A stretch of DNA of 15,505 bases from an uncultured Synergistales bacterium (lineage in GTDB: Bacteria; Synergistota; Synergistia; Synergistales; Aminobacteriaceae): NCBI GenBank assembly GCA_937957815.1, contig CALFXN010000636.1, positions 1 to 15,505 of the forward strand, given 5' to 3'. The position numbers and the translations under genes are program-made. This document shows positions 8,538-14,853 of this stretch, piece after piece; position 1 is the stretch's first letter; every line of letters begins with the position of its first letter. The notes beneath the pieces were generated by a model. It was not told the DNA's origin. It saw only the letters and a program-made list of their open reading frames with translations, and ran no database searches.

Positions 8538-9820
8538 AGGGAAAAGTTGAGATCATCATAGGAGCCCAGTGGGGTGACGAGGGGAAAGGGCGTGTCGTCG
8601 ACTCTCTCGGAGGCAGAGTGGATGTTTTTGCCCGGTATCAGGGCGGAAGCAACGCGGGGCACACCGTCATCGTCGATGATAAAAAGTACGTGTTTCACCT
8701 CCTGCCCTCCGGAATGTTGTATCCCGGAAAACTCTGCGTGATCGGAAACGGCGTCGTCGTGGATCCGGAGCAGCTCTTGGACGAGATCAGGGATCTCCAG
8801 TCGAAAGGCATGGATCGTGCGCGACTTATCGTCAGCTCTTCGGCGCACGTCGTCATGCCGTATCACAAGATCATCGACAGGGCGCAGGAGGAGTTCCGCG
8901 GCAAGGGCAAGAAGATCGGAACCACGGGGCGGGGAATCGGACCTGCGTACGTCGACAAGTACAGCAGATGCGGCATCCGGATCGAAGACCTCTTCAGGCC
9001 GGACGTCCTGCGCGACAAACTCGAATTCAACCTCGAAGACAAGAACCGCATTCTGACGCGTCTGTACGACCTCGAACCGTTACCGTTCGACGAGATCTAC
9101 ACTCAGGCCGTCAACTGGGGGAAGGCCCTTTCCGCATATGCCGGCGATGCGTCGCGTATTCTGTACGAAGCGATGGAATCCGGAAAGACGGTTCTCTTTG
9201 AAGGAGCGCAGGGGACTCTGCTTGACATCGACCACGGGACGTATCCCTACGTCACGAGTTCCTCCCCCGTCGCCGCGGGCGGATGCGTCGGTCTCGGCCT
9301 CGGTCCGAACTCCGTCGACAGGGTTATCGGAGTCGTCAAGGCGTACAGCACTCGTGTCGGAGAGGGACCTTTCCCGAGCGAAGATACCGGCGCCACCGGA
9401 CAGATGCTTCGGGAACGCGGCGGAGAGTACGGCGCGACGACAGGACGTCCCCGCCGTTGCGGGTGGCTCGACATGGTCGGGCTGAAATACGCCGTCCGCG
9501 TAAACGGGATGACCTCTATCGCACTGACGAAACTCGATGTTCTTTCCGGCCTCGACGAAATCCTCGTGGCCGTTGCCTACGATTCAGAAGGAACGCGACT
9601 GGATCACTTCACGGGAAGCGCCGGTGTCCTCGCAACCGCGAAACCCCTCTATGAGCGCTTCGAAGGCTGGAAGGAGAACATAGCCTCCTGCAGAACTTTC
9701 GAGGAACTTCCTTTTGCAGCGCAGACGTATGTTCGCTATATCGAGAGGGAAACCGGTGTTCCCGTTCAGCTGATCGGCGTAGGTCCCGAAAGAGACGAAA
9801 CGATTCTCCTGGGGTTGTAG
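8534..9820 (+). CDS. purA: Adenylosuccinate synthetase PurA
   Basis: This 428-residue cytoplasmic enzyme catalyses the GTP-dependent joining of IMP and aspartate to give adenylosuccinate, the first committed step to AMP. The N-terminal GTP-binding loop AQWGDEGKGR (residues 11-20) contains the catalytic Asp and the essential Lys. A GHT follows at about 42-44 with the catalytic histidine. FEGAQGTLLDIDHGTYP lies at about 222-238, the aspartate-loop segment TTGRPRRCGW at about 301-310, and the guanine-binding TKLD motif at about 330-333. All are canonical apart from Arg replacing Lys just after the GTP loop, a mild change. The start is GTG 8534, inside a GTGA overlap with the upstream gene. The length is normal. 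It looks like a metabolic passenger in an envelope operon. The TAG stop overlaps a GGAGGGG sequence that serves the next gene. Confidence 0.97.
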   Translation: MKGKVEIIIGAQWGDEGKGRVVDSLGGRVDVFARYQGGSNAGHTVIVDDKKYVFHLLPSGMLYPGKLCVIGNGVVVDPEQLLDEIRDLQSKGMDRARLIVSSSAHVVMPYHKIIDRAQEEFRGKGKKIGTTGRGIGPAYVDKYSRCGIRIEDLFRPDVLRDKLEFNLEDKNRILTRLYDLEPLPFDEIYTQAVNWGKALSAYAGDASRILYEAMESGKTVLFEGAQGTLLDIDHGTYPYVTSSSPVAAGGCVGLGLGPNSVDRVIGVVKAYSTRVGEGPFPSEDTGATGQMLRERGGEYGATTGRPRRCGWLDMVGLKYAVRVNGMTSIALTKLDVLSGLDEILVAVAYDSEGTRLDHFTGSAGVLATAKPLYERFEGWKENIASCRTFEELPFAAQTYVRYIERETGVPVQLIGVGPERDETILLGL

Positions 9821-9827
9821 GAGGGGA
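9820..9827 (+). promoter_or_regulatory. Shine-Dalgarno sequence for the GNAT gene
   Basis: GGAGGGGA begins on the last base of the purA stop codon. No in-frame ATG, GTG or TTG lies within reach of it. The in-frame codons at suitable distance are ATC 9835 and ATT 9838. The strong site supports translation beginning here rather than at the distant GTG 10000. Confidence 0.6.
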
Positions 9828-9837
9828 TTCTCCCATC

Positions 9838-10317
9838 ATTCCGACGGTTCGGCTATGCTCCTCGGGAGACGCGAACGGCATTCGCGATCTCGAGGAGCTT
9901 TTTTCTTCCGTTCGCTGGGAATGCGGACTCATAGAACGCGAACTCGACGATCCGACGCTCGGCGTTCTGTATCCCGGGGCGTTTTTTCCGGATTTTCTTG
10001 TGGGTTATGCGGCGGTGCAAAGGACGACCGAAGGATTGTTCCTCATGAACATCGTCGTCCACGGAAATTACCGGAGGCACGGGATCGGATCGTCGCTTCT
10101 TGCGGCGATATTCGAGATGGGAGGGTATCTCGGATGTTCCGGAATCCGGCTCATCGCGAAATTGACGGACGAGGCCGCTATTTCCTTCTATACCGGCATG
10201 GGGTTTTCGAATACCGGAAAAAAGGAGCGATACTATTCGGACGGGTCCGACGGAATCGGAATGGAGCGGAGCCTGGAGGATGAGCGGCAGTGGTGGATAC
10301 GTCGGGCGAGGATATAA
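9838..10317 (+). CDS. GNAT-family N-acetyltransferase (RimI-like) with apparent non-standard start
   Basis: This acetyltransferase of about 159 residues probably transfers an acetyl group from acetyl-CoA to an amine. RimI-type members act on protein N-termini, but the substrate here is unknown. From the assumed start the N-terminus VRLCSSGDANGIRDLEEL matches the usual first strand and helix of GNAT proteins. Motif A is NIVVHGNYRRHGIGSSLL at about residues 71-88, with the RRHGIG acetyl-CoA loop, and motif B is the FYTGMGF at about 117-123. The start is uncertain. A strong SD at 9820-9827 is followed in frame only by ATC 9835 and ATT 9838. The first standard start, GTG 10000, would remove about 54 residues and the first strand of the fold. 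I placed the start at ATT 9838. It ends at TAA 10315-10317, convergent with tRNA-Val. Confidence 0.75.
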   Translation: MPTVRLCSSGDANGIRDLEELFSSVRWECGLIERELDDPTLGVLYPGAFFPDFLVGYAAVQRTTEGLFLMNIVVHGNYRRHGIGSSLLAAIFEMGGYLGCSGIRLIAKLTDEAAISFYTGMGFSNTGKKERYYSDGSDGIGMERSLEDERQWWIRRARI

Positions 10318-10360
10318 TGCGATCATCATTGTCCGGAGGACGAGCGAACCGGAAAGGGAC

Positions 10361-10393
10361 AAAAAAGGGCTCCCGCCTGAATCGCGGGAACCC
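10361..10393 (-). terminator. Rho-independent terminator of tRNA-Val
   Basis: Read on the minus strand, a 10-bp stem (GGGTTCCCGC with GCGGGAGCCC, one G-U pair) closes a 7-base loop. It is followed directly by six T residues at 10366-10361. It begins 11 bases after the CCA end of the tRNA. No T-run exists on the plus-strand side, so it is unlikely to stop the incoming operon. Confidence 0.9.
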
Positions 10394-10404
10394 GGTGATT
10401 GCAA

Positions 10405-10479
10405 TGGTGGGCGACACGGGGTTCGAACCTGTGACCTCTTCCGTGTGAAGGAAGCGCTCTTCCACTGAGCTAGTCGCCC
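10405..10479 (-). tRNA. tRNA-Val (anticodon CAC), CCA end encoded
   Basis: The minus strand folds into a complete 75-base cloverleaf including CCA. The acceptor stem is GGGCGAC with GTCGCCC and discriminator A. The D arm stem is GCTC/GAGC, and the anticodon stem is CTTCC/GGAAG around the loop TTCACAC. The T loop is TTCGAAC. The anticodon CAC (plus-strand bases 10445-10447) reads the valine codon GTG. The T stem holds one A-C mismatch. It has its own promoter and terminator and stands alone, convergent with the long plus-strand operon. Confidence 0.95.
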
Positions 10480-10491
10480 AAAACGCAGCGT

Positions 10492-10520
10492 ATTATACCT
10501 TCGGTTTCGGCAAAACGCAA
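10492..10520 (-). promoter_or_regulatory. Sigma-70-type promoter of tRNA-Val
   Basis: On the minus strand a perfect -10 TATAAT (plus-strand 10492-10497) lies 17 bases from a weaker -35 TTGCGT (10515-10520). The -10 ends 12 bases before the first tRNA base, leaving room for only a few bases of leader. It is back to back with the plus-strand promoter at 10563-10590. Confidence 0.8.
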
Positions 10521-10562
10521 CTCCGGAGCGGGCGCATTATTTTCCGGTAAAGTGACACATGC

Positions 10563-10590
10563 TTCAAAATTATTCCGTATGCTGTATAAT
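10563..10590 (+). promoter_or_regulatory. Sigma-70-type promoter of the unknown gene plus cstA
   Basis: A perfect -10 TATAAT at 10585-10590 is preceded, with a 16-base spacer, by TTCAAA at 10563-10568, which matches four of six -35 positions. Transcription would begin near 10597, about 18 bases before ATG 10615. This argues against the longer reading frame starting upstream at 10552. Confidence 0.75.
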
Positions 10591-10614
10591 CTCGCTCGGT
10601 GGTGGTGGAAGTCT

Positions 10615-11076
10615 ATGCCGGACTTTTCTGTTCTTATGTCGGATCCTGAGCTGTGGTCTTACTGGGGCTTCGAACCGTGGGCGTCGAATGCAATGAAGGG
10701 CGTCCATCGCAGGGTGACGATCGTCAAGGACGGCCTTCTCGGAGAGGTGTGCCGATACTTCGCTGACGATTGCATCGTGTGGATTCACGCCGGTGAAGCG
10801 GATATGCGGCATGTCCTCGAGAACGGAAAACCGGAAGTCGATCTGATGACGCAGCGGTATCTCTTTGTCGTCGGACCGGCCGTGGTGTTCCGGAAGATCC
10901 GTTCGTTCTACATGGGCTTCCGCGGGTATCTCGAGGTCCATACGTACACTGTACACGGCGTGTACGACAAAAGAATCCGCGATCTCGCGCAGCTCGTGGA
11001 CAGAGCATGGGATCTTGCCAGCGCTCGAACGAAAGAGGAGGTGGTTGAGACACAGGGTTCGCTCGAAACGGCGTAA
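10615..11076 (+). CDS. Unrecognised 153-residue protein upstream of cstA
   Basis: I do not recognise this family. The frame is open from 10552, but the strong promoter ends at 10590, so ATG 10615 is the best start, with GGTGGAAG upstream. The first 25 residues are rich in Trp, Phe and Pro (PELWSYWGFEPW at about 11-22). The middle is a mixed alpha/beta-like region, with basic, hydrophobic strands such as RYLFVVGPAVVFRKI at about 81-95 and YLEVHTYTVHGVYDKRI at about 105-121. A helical, charged C-terminus follows. It has no signal peptide, membrane segment, cysteine pair or helix-turn-helix that I can see, so a soluble cytoplasmic protein is likely. It shares a promoter with cstA 45 bp downstream and may regulate or assist that transporter. 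Codon use is less C-biased than in cstA. Confidence 0.75.
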   Translation: MPDFSVLMSDPELWSYWGFEPWASNAMKGVHRRVTIVKDGLLGEVCRYFADDCIVWIHAGEADMRHVLENGKPEVDLMTQRYLFVVGPAVVFRKIRSFYMGFRGYLEVHTYTVHGVYDKRIRDLAQLVDRAWDLASARTKEEVVETQGSLETA

Positions 11077-11108
11077 CGGTTTTGTTTCCGGAGCAACGAT
11101 TATTTCCC

Positions 11109-11116
11109 GGAGGTGA
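11109..11116 (+). promoter_or_regulatory. Strong Shine-Dalgarno sequence deciding the cstA start
   Basis: GGAGGTGA at 11109-11116 is complementary to the 16S rRNA tail. The in-frame GTG at 11113 lies within it and cannot be the start. GTG 11122, five bases downstream, is ideally spaced. ATG 11131 is fourteen bases away and less likely. Confidence 0.85.
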
Positions 11117-11121
11117 CTCAC

Positions 11122-12750
11122 GTGCTCGCAATGCTGTTTCTGATCGCTGTCGTTATTTTTACTGTCGCGTACAAGATCTATGGGAAATACATGGCCGATA
11201 TCTACGGTCTCAGTGACGCGAACAAGACGCCGGCCGAGGCCATGTACGACGGAATCGACTATTGTCCCGCCCATCCGGCGGTTCTCCTCGGGCACCATTT
11301 CGCATCGATCGCCGGAGCGGGCCCCATCGTCGGTCCCATCACGGCGGGCGTCATGTTCGGCTGGCTTCCAGCCTACCTGTGGTGCGTCATCGGTTCGACC
11401 TTCCTCGGCGGCCCGCACGATATGGGTGGACTCGTCTCCTCCATGCGCCACGACGGAAAGTCGGTCGGCGAAGTCGTCGACCGCTGGATCGGACGGAAGG
11501 GCAAGTTCCTTTTCCTCTGCTTCACGATTCTCGCACTCGTTCTCGTCGTCGCGGTCTTCCTGCAGTTGTCGGCCAACACGTTCAAGGCCGACCCGGCCGT
11601 CGCGTTCTCCGCGACGCTCTACATGGTCATGGCGGTCATTTTCGGCATCCTGATCTACAGATACAATACGCCTCTCTGGCTCATGACGGTCATCATGGTC
11701 CCGATCATCATCTACGCGTGCTGGTACGGCAACAACGCGGCATGGGTGAAGGCGACCTTCGGCGCGAGCATGGAAACATGGAGATGGTGGCTCGCCGGGT
11801 ACATCTTCCTTGCGTCCGTCCTTCCCGTCTGGCTCCTGCTTCAGCCTCGCGACTACCTCGCGTCCTACTTCCTCTATTTCGCGGTCATCATCGGAACCGT
11901 CGGAATGCTCATGGGCAGCAAGTTCCAGGTCACTCTTCCCGCGTTCAAGGGGTATGTCGCGGGCGGCCAGTACCTGTGGCCGATGCTCTTCATCATCGTC
12001 GCCTGCGGCGCCCTTTCCGGATTCCACGCACTTGTCGGCAGCGGTACGACGTCGAAGCAGATCCGCAAGGAAAAGGACGCGACGCTCGTAGGCTACGGCT
12101 CGATGCTTCTCGAGGGCGTCGTCGCCGTCATCGCCCTCGGTACCGTCATGATCTCCGGAGCGCTCGTCAACAACGACCCCGTTTCCACCTACGGGGCCGG
12201 TTTCGGAAAGTTCGCCGAGCTTGTCGGAATCGATCCGGTCGTGGGCAAGTCGCTCGGACTTCTCGCGATCAACACGTTCCTTCTGACCTCCCTCGATACC
12301 GCGACGCGTCTCGCGCGGTATCAGATCCAGGAACTCTTCAACATGAAGGTCGACCGTTATACCGCGACGATCGTGACCGTCGCCGCTTCCATGGCGCTGC
12401 TGCTTCTCAAGACCCATGCCCCGGATGGAAAGGTAATCCCGGCGTGGGCGGCCATCTGGCCGATCTTCGGAGCGGCGAACCAGCTCGTTGGCGCCCTCGT
12501 GCTCCTTGCGATCTCCGTCTGGGTCGCGAAGGGACTCAAGAAGAGCAACACCTTCCTGATGCTTCCGATGTGGTTCATGCTCGCGACGACCGTCGCTGCC
12601 CTGTACTTCCTCGTCTCGGGCCAGCTGAAGTCGGCGACGCCGAACTACCTTCTCGTCGTGGTGGCGATTGTTCTCTTTGTCCTTGCGATCATGATGGTTC
12701 TCGAAGCGTTCGGAGCGCTCAGGCGTCCGGAAGCGGAACCCAAAAGGTAG
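11122..12750 (+). CDS. cstA: CstA-family transporter (carbon starvation protein, pyruvate/peptide type)
   Basis: This 542-residue integral membrane protein belongs to the CstA family, whose studied members import pyruvate or have been linked to peptide uptake during carbon starvation. It has a dozen or more hydrophobic segments. The diagnostic N-terminal blocks are present: CPAHPAVLLGHHFASIAGAG at about 48-67, then GGPHDMGGLVSSMRHDGKS at about 96-114. Further conserved stretches are LPVWLLLQPRDYLASY at about 235-250 and a GSGTTSKQI block at about 310-318. It is shorter than the 701-residue Escherichia coli protein and matches the shorter form common in anaerobes. Codons end overwhelmingly in C, unlike the neighbouring genes, which suggests high expression. 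It shares the upstream promoter with the unknown gene and ends at a strong terminator. In an amino-acid-fermenting anaerobe, pyruvate or peptide transport would fit. Confidence 0.92.
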   Translation: MLAMLFLIAVVIFTVAYKIYGKYMADIYGLSDANKTPAEAMYDGIDYCPAHPAVLLGHHFASIAGAGPIVGPITAGVMFGWLPAYLWCVIGSTFLGGPHDMGGLVSSMRHDGKSVGEVVDRWIGRKGKFLFLCFTILALVLVVAVFLQLSANTFKADPAVAFSATLYMVMAVIFGILIYRYNTPLWLMTVIMVPIIIYACWYGNNAAWVKATFGASMETWRWWLAGYIFLASVLPVWLLLQPRDYLASYFLYFAVIIGTVGMLMGSKFQVTLPAFKGYVAGGQYLWPMLFIIVACGALSGFHALVGSGTTSKQIRKEKDATLVGYGSMLLEGVVAVIALGTVMISGALVNNDPVSTYGAGFGKFAELVGIDPVVGKSLGLLAINTFLLTSLDTATRLARYQIQELFNMKVDRYTATIVTVAASMALLLLKTHAPDGKVIPAWAAIWPIFGAANQLVGALVLLAISVWVAKGLKKSNTFLMLPMWFMLATTVAALYFLVSGQLKSATPNYLLVVVAIVLFVLAIMMVLEAFGALRRPEAEPKR

Positions 12751-12762
12751 GATTCAGGCTTT

Positions 12763-12806
12763 GAAACGAAAAAGCCGGAGCTATCGAGCTCCGGCTTTTT
12801 CGTTTC
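12763..12806. terminator. Bidirectional intrinsic terminator between cstA and the zinc-ribbon gene
   Basis: A perfect 20-bp inverted repeat (12763-12782 with 12787-12806) closes an ATCG tetraloop. Each outer arm contributes an A-run on the incoming side and a T-run (TTTTTCGTTT) on the outgoing side in both directions. It lies 12 bp after the cstA stop and 9 bp after the stop of the convergent minus-strand gene. Confidence 0.95.
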
Positions 12807-12815
12807 TCCAAAGGC

Positions 12816-12992
12816 CTACTGAACGCCCCCGCCGACACTGAAGGTTTTTGAACTCCAGGATTTCCCGCGCTTGAGAGGCTCTCCCCCCAGGAACTCGAGG
12901 AAATGGCTGCCGCAGTCAGGACACTTCTTGACGGGGGCGCCGTCCTCAAGTTCAAACTCAGACTTGCACTCAAGGCATCGAAACTTCCCCAT
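12816..12992 (-). CDS. Small zinc-ribbon protein (58 residues)
   Basis: Reading from ATG at 12992-12990 to TAG at 12818-12816 gives 58 residues. Two CxxC pairs (C6-C9 in CLEC and C24-C27 in CPDC), spaced by 14 residues, form a classic zinc ribbon. They are followed by a basic, Ser/Gly-rich tail ending GGGVQ. No other domain is visible, so the role (nucleic-acid or protein contact, or a rubredoxin-like metal site) cannot be stated. The reading frame is convincing because GGAGGT sits eight bases before the ATG, a good extended -10 promoter lies upstream, and the stop is next to a bidirectional terminator. It is transcribed divergently from the oxidoreductase genes and convergently with cstA. 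Confidence 0.88.
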   Translation of the reverse strand: MGKFRCLECKSEFELEDGAPVKKCPDCGSHFLEFLGGEPLKRGKSWSSKTFSVGGGVQ

Positions 12993-13000
12993 ACTGATTC

Positions 13001-13006
13001 ACCTCC
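13001..13006 (-). promoter_or_regulatory. Ribosome binding site of the zinc-ribbon gene
   Basis: On the minus strand GGAGGT lies eight bases before the ATG of the 58-residue gene. This strongly supports that the short reading frame is translated. Confidence 0.85.
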
Positions 13007-13044
13007 GTCTCGCAAAATCGTGAATGTGCCAAGTACCGGAAGAA

Positions 13045-13053
13045 ATTATAGCA
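13045..13053 (-). promoter_or_regulatory. Extended -10 promoter of the zinc-ribbon gene
   Basis: The minus strand reads TGCTATAAT, a perfect extended -10 element, about 50 bases upstream of the start codon. There is no convincing -35 at the usual distance, which is normal for extended -10 promoters. Confidence 0.7.
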
Positions 13054-13137
13054 GAGTCGTTTCTTCCCCGTGCATACTTCGGGTCTGTTGTGTATATTTG
13101 CGACAGTCATTCATGACTCAATCGAAGGAGGGGCGAA

Positions 13138-14853
13138 ATGAACAGCGATATTTCCTGTGTCATCAGCGGCGCCGCCGGACTGGGCATACAGACGGTCGAG
13201 GAATTTCTCTGCGGCATGTTGCGTCGGGCGGGATTTCACGTCTTTGCGAGTCGCGAGTACATGTCCCGCGTTCGGGGCGGGAACAACTCCACCGAGATTC
13301 GCATCGGAACGAACGATGTTCGGGCGTTTTCAGAACGCATTGACTTTCTTTTTCCGCTCACTCCGGGAGTTCGGACGAATATCCGCCGGAGACTTGGCTC
13401 CGGGACGACAATTGTCGCGGACGCGGGCATTTTCGGGGATGAGTTCGTGGAAACCGGTGTCACGTTCGTGAATGTCCCGCTCGAGGATATGACGAAGGAA
13501 CTCGGCGGGAAGGTGTACGCGAATATGGCGGTGGCGGGCATCGTTCTCGGTCTTGTCGGCATTCCGATTCAGGAGATCCTCGACGAAATCGGCCGGTTCT
13601 TCGGAGACAGGGCCGATATCGTCGGAAAGAATGCGGACGCATGTTCGAGAGGATATCGCTTCGGGGAAAAACTTCGGAACGATTCGACGCCGGTCCTCCG
13701 GAAGACCGGCGCATCTCCGGCGCATCGGATCCTGCTCGACGGTTCCGACGCCGTAGCACTCGGCGCGGTAGCCGGCGGATGTTCCTTCGTGGCCGGGTAC
13801 CCGATGTCTCCGGCCACGGGAGTTCTGACGTTTCTCTCGACGCATTCGGAGCGTTTTCACGTCGTCGTGGAGCAGGTGGAAGACGAACCTTCGGCGATCA
13901 ATATGGCTGTCGGGGCCGCGTATGCGGGGGCTCGCCCGCTCGTGACGACGTCGGGGGGCGGTTTCGCCCTGATGGCGGAAGGAATCAGCCTCGCAGGCAT
14001 CATGGAAGCGCCGGTCGTCGTGCATCTTTCGCAACGACCCGGGCCGGCTACGGGAATGGCGACGAGGACGGAACAGGCGGATCTCGAACTGGCGCTCTAT
14101 TCCGGGCATGGAGAATTTCCGCGGGCGATCTTCGCTCCCGGGTCGGTGGAAACCGCGTTCAGCCTCACGGCGAGGGCCTTCGACATCGCGGAGCGATACC
14201 AGACGCCCGTGATCGTGCTGACGGATCAATACCTGATGAATACGCTCTATGACGTCGCGATTCCGGATATGAGCCTTCTGTCGTCCGTCGGGCGGATCGA
14301 ACCGACACGGCCGGAGTACAAGCGGTATGCGCCAGGTGCGGACGGAATATCGCCGAGAGGTGTTCCCGGGTACGGCGAAGGACTTGTCGGGGCGGACAGT
14401 CACGAACATGATGCCGAAGCGCATATTTCAGAGGATGTCGACGTACGTGTCGCGATGAACGCGAAACGCCTCGGAAAACTCGACGGTCTCCGGAAGGAAT
14501 CGATTCCCCCGATGCTCTACGGGCCGAAGGACTACGGGACTCTGCTCGTCTGCTTCGGTTCGACGCGGGAGATCGCGCGCGAGGCGATCGATCTTCTCGG
14601 ACGAAGCGACACGGCAGTCCTCTCGTTCGAACAGGTCTATCCGCTTCACGAGGCTGCCGGGGCCTTTCTCGCCGCGGCGAAGCGCGTCGTCGTCCTCGAA
14701 GGCAACGCGACGGGACAATTCCGGCGCCTGCTGCGCGCGACGTTCGGCGTCGAGGCCCGACATTCGATACTGAAGAGCGACGGATTTCAGTTTTCGGTCG
14801 AGGAAACGGTACGTCGTCTGTCCGCGATCCTTGAAGGAGGTGATGGAGCATGA
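13138..14853 (+). CDS. 2-oxoacid:acceptor oxidoreductase, fused gamma-alpha subunit (KorA-like)
   Basis: This 571-residue protein is the large subunit of a thiamine-diphosphate 2-oxoacid:ferredoxin (or other acceptor) oxidoreductase, which decarboxylates a 2-oxoacid and forms an acyl-CoA. The gamma domain comes first (about residues 5-180), with GAAGLGIQT at 11-19 and [13 protein letters not shown] at 38-50. The alpha (pyrimidine-binding) domain follows from about 198, with the YPMSPATG motif at 221-228. The [12 protein letters not shown] block at about 422-433 resembles KorA proteins. The gamma-alpha fusion with a separate beta gene fits 2-oxoglutarate-type or broad 2-oxoacid enzymes, but the substrate cannot be fixed from sequence. 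ATG 13138 has AAGGAGGGG at 13125-13133. A TATATT at 13093-13098 might be its -10, without a clear -35. The stop overlaps the beta start (ATGA). Confidence 0.9.
   Translation: MNSDISCVISGAAGLGIQTVEEFLCGMLRRAGFHVFASREYMSRVRGGNNSTEIRIGTNDVRAFSERIDFLFPLTPGVRTNIRRRLGSGTTIVADAGIFGDEFVETGVTFVNVPLEDMTKELGGKVYANMAVAGIVLGLVGIPIQEILDEIGRFFGDRADIVGKNADACSRGYRFGEKLRNDSTPVLRKTGASPAHRILLDGSDAVALGAVAGGCSFVAGYPMSPATGVLTFLSTHSERFHVVVEQVEDEPSAINMAVGAAYAGARPLVTTSGGGFALMAEGISLAGIMEAPVVVHLSQRPGPATGMATRTEQADLELALYSGHGEFPRAIFAPGSVETAFSLTARAFDIAERYQTPVIVLTDQYLMNTLYDVAIPDMSLLSSVGRIEPTRPEYKRYAPGADGISPRGVPGYGEGLVGADSHEHDAEAHISEDVDVRVAMNAKRLGKLDGLRKESIPPMLYGPKDYGTLLVCFGSTREIAREAIDLLGRSDTAVLSFEQVYPLHEAAGAFLAAAKRVVVLEGNATGQFRRLLRATFGVEARHSILKSDGFQFSVEETVRRLSAILEGGDGA
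14834..14844 (+). promoter_or_regulatory. Near-perfect Shine-Dalgarno sequence of the beta subunit
   Basis: AAGGAGGTGAT matches the full anti-Shine-Dalgarno complement and lies five bases before ATG 14850. It sits inside the end of the alpha gene, so the beta subunit can be initiated independently as well as by coupling at the ATGA overlap. Confidence 0.85.

Noticed and set aside
10405..10479. tRNA-Val gene as an integration site for a mobile element
   Set aside because: No integrase, no repeat of the tRNA 3' end and no foreign genes are visible nearby. The flanks are housekeeping genes.
10521..10528. CTCCGGAG palindrome between the two divergent promoters as an operator
   Set aside because: An 8-bp palindrome in high-GC DNA is common, and no second copy or known regulator motif supports it.
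10552..10614. Longer start (10552) for the unknown protein upstream of cstA
   Set aside because: The extra codons overlap a -35/-10 promoter with TATAAT at 10585-10590, so they would precede the transcription start.
10570..12417. A 615-codon open frame on the minus strand opposite cstA and the unknown gene
   Set aside because: Its product is dominated by Asp, Glu, His and Arg with no domain, as expected for the antisense of a C-ending, membrane-protein gene. There is no SD or promoter, and the sense genes are certain.
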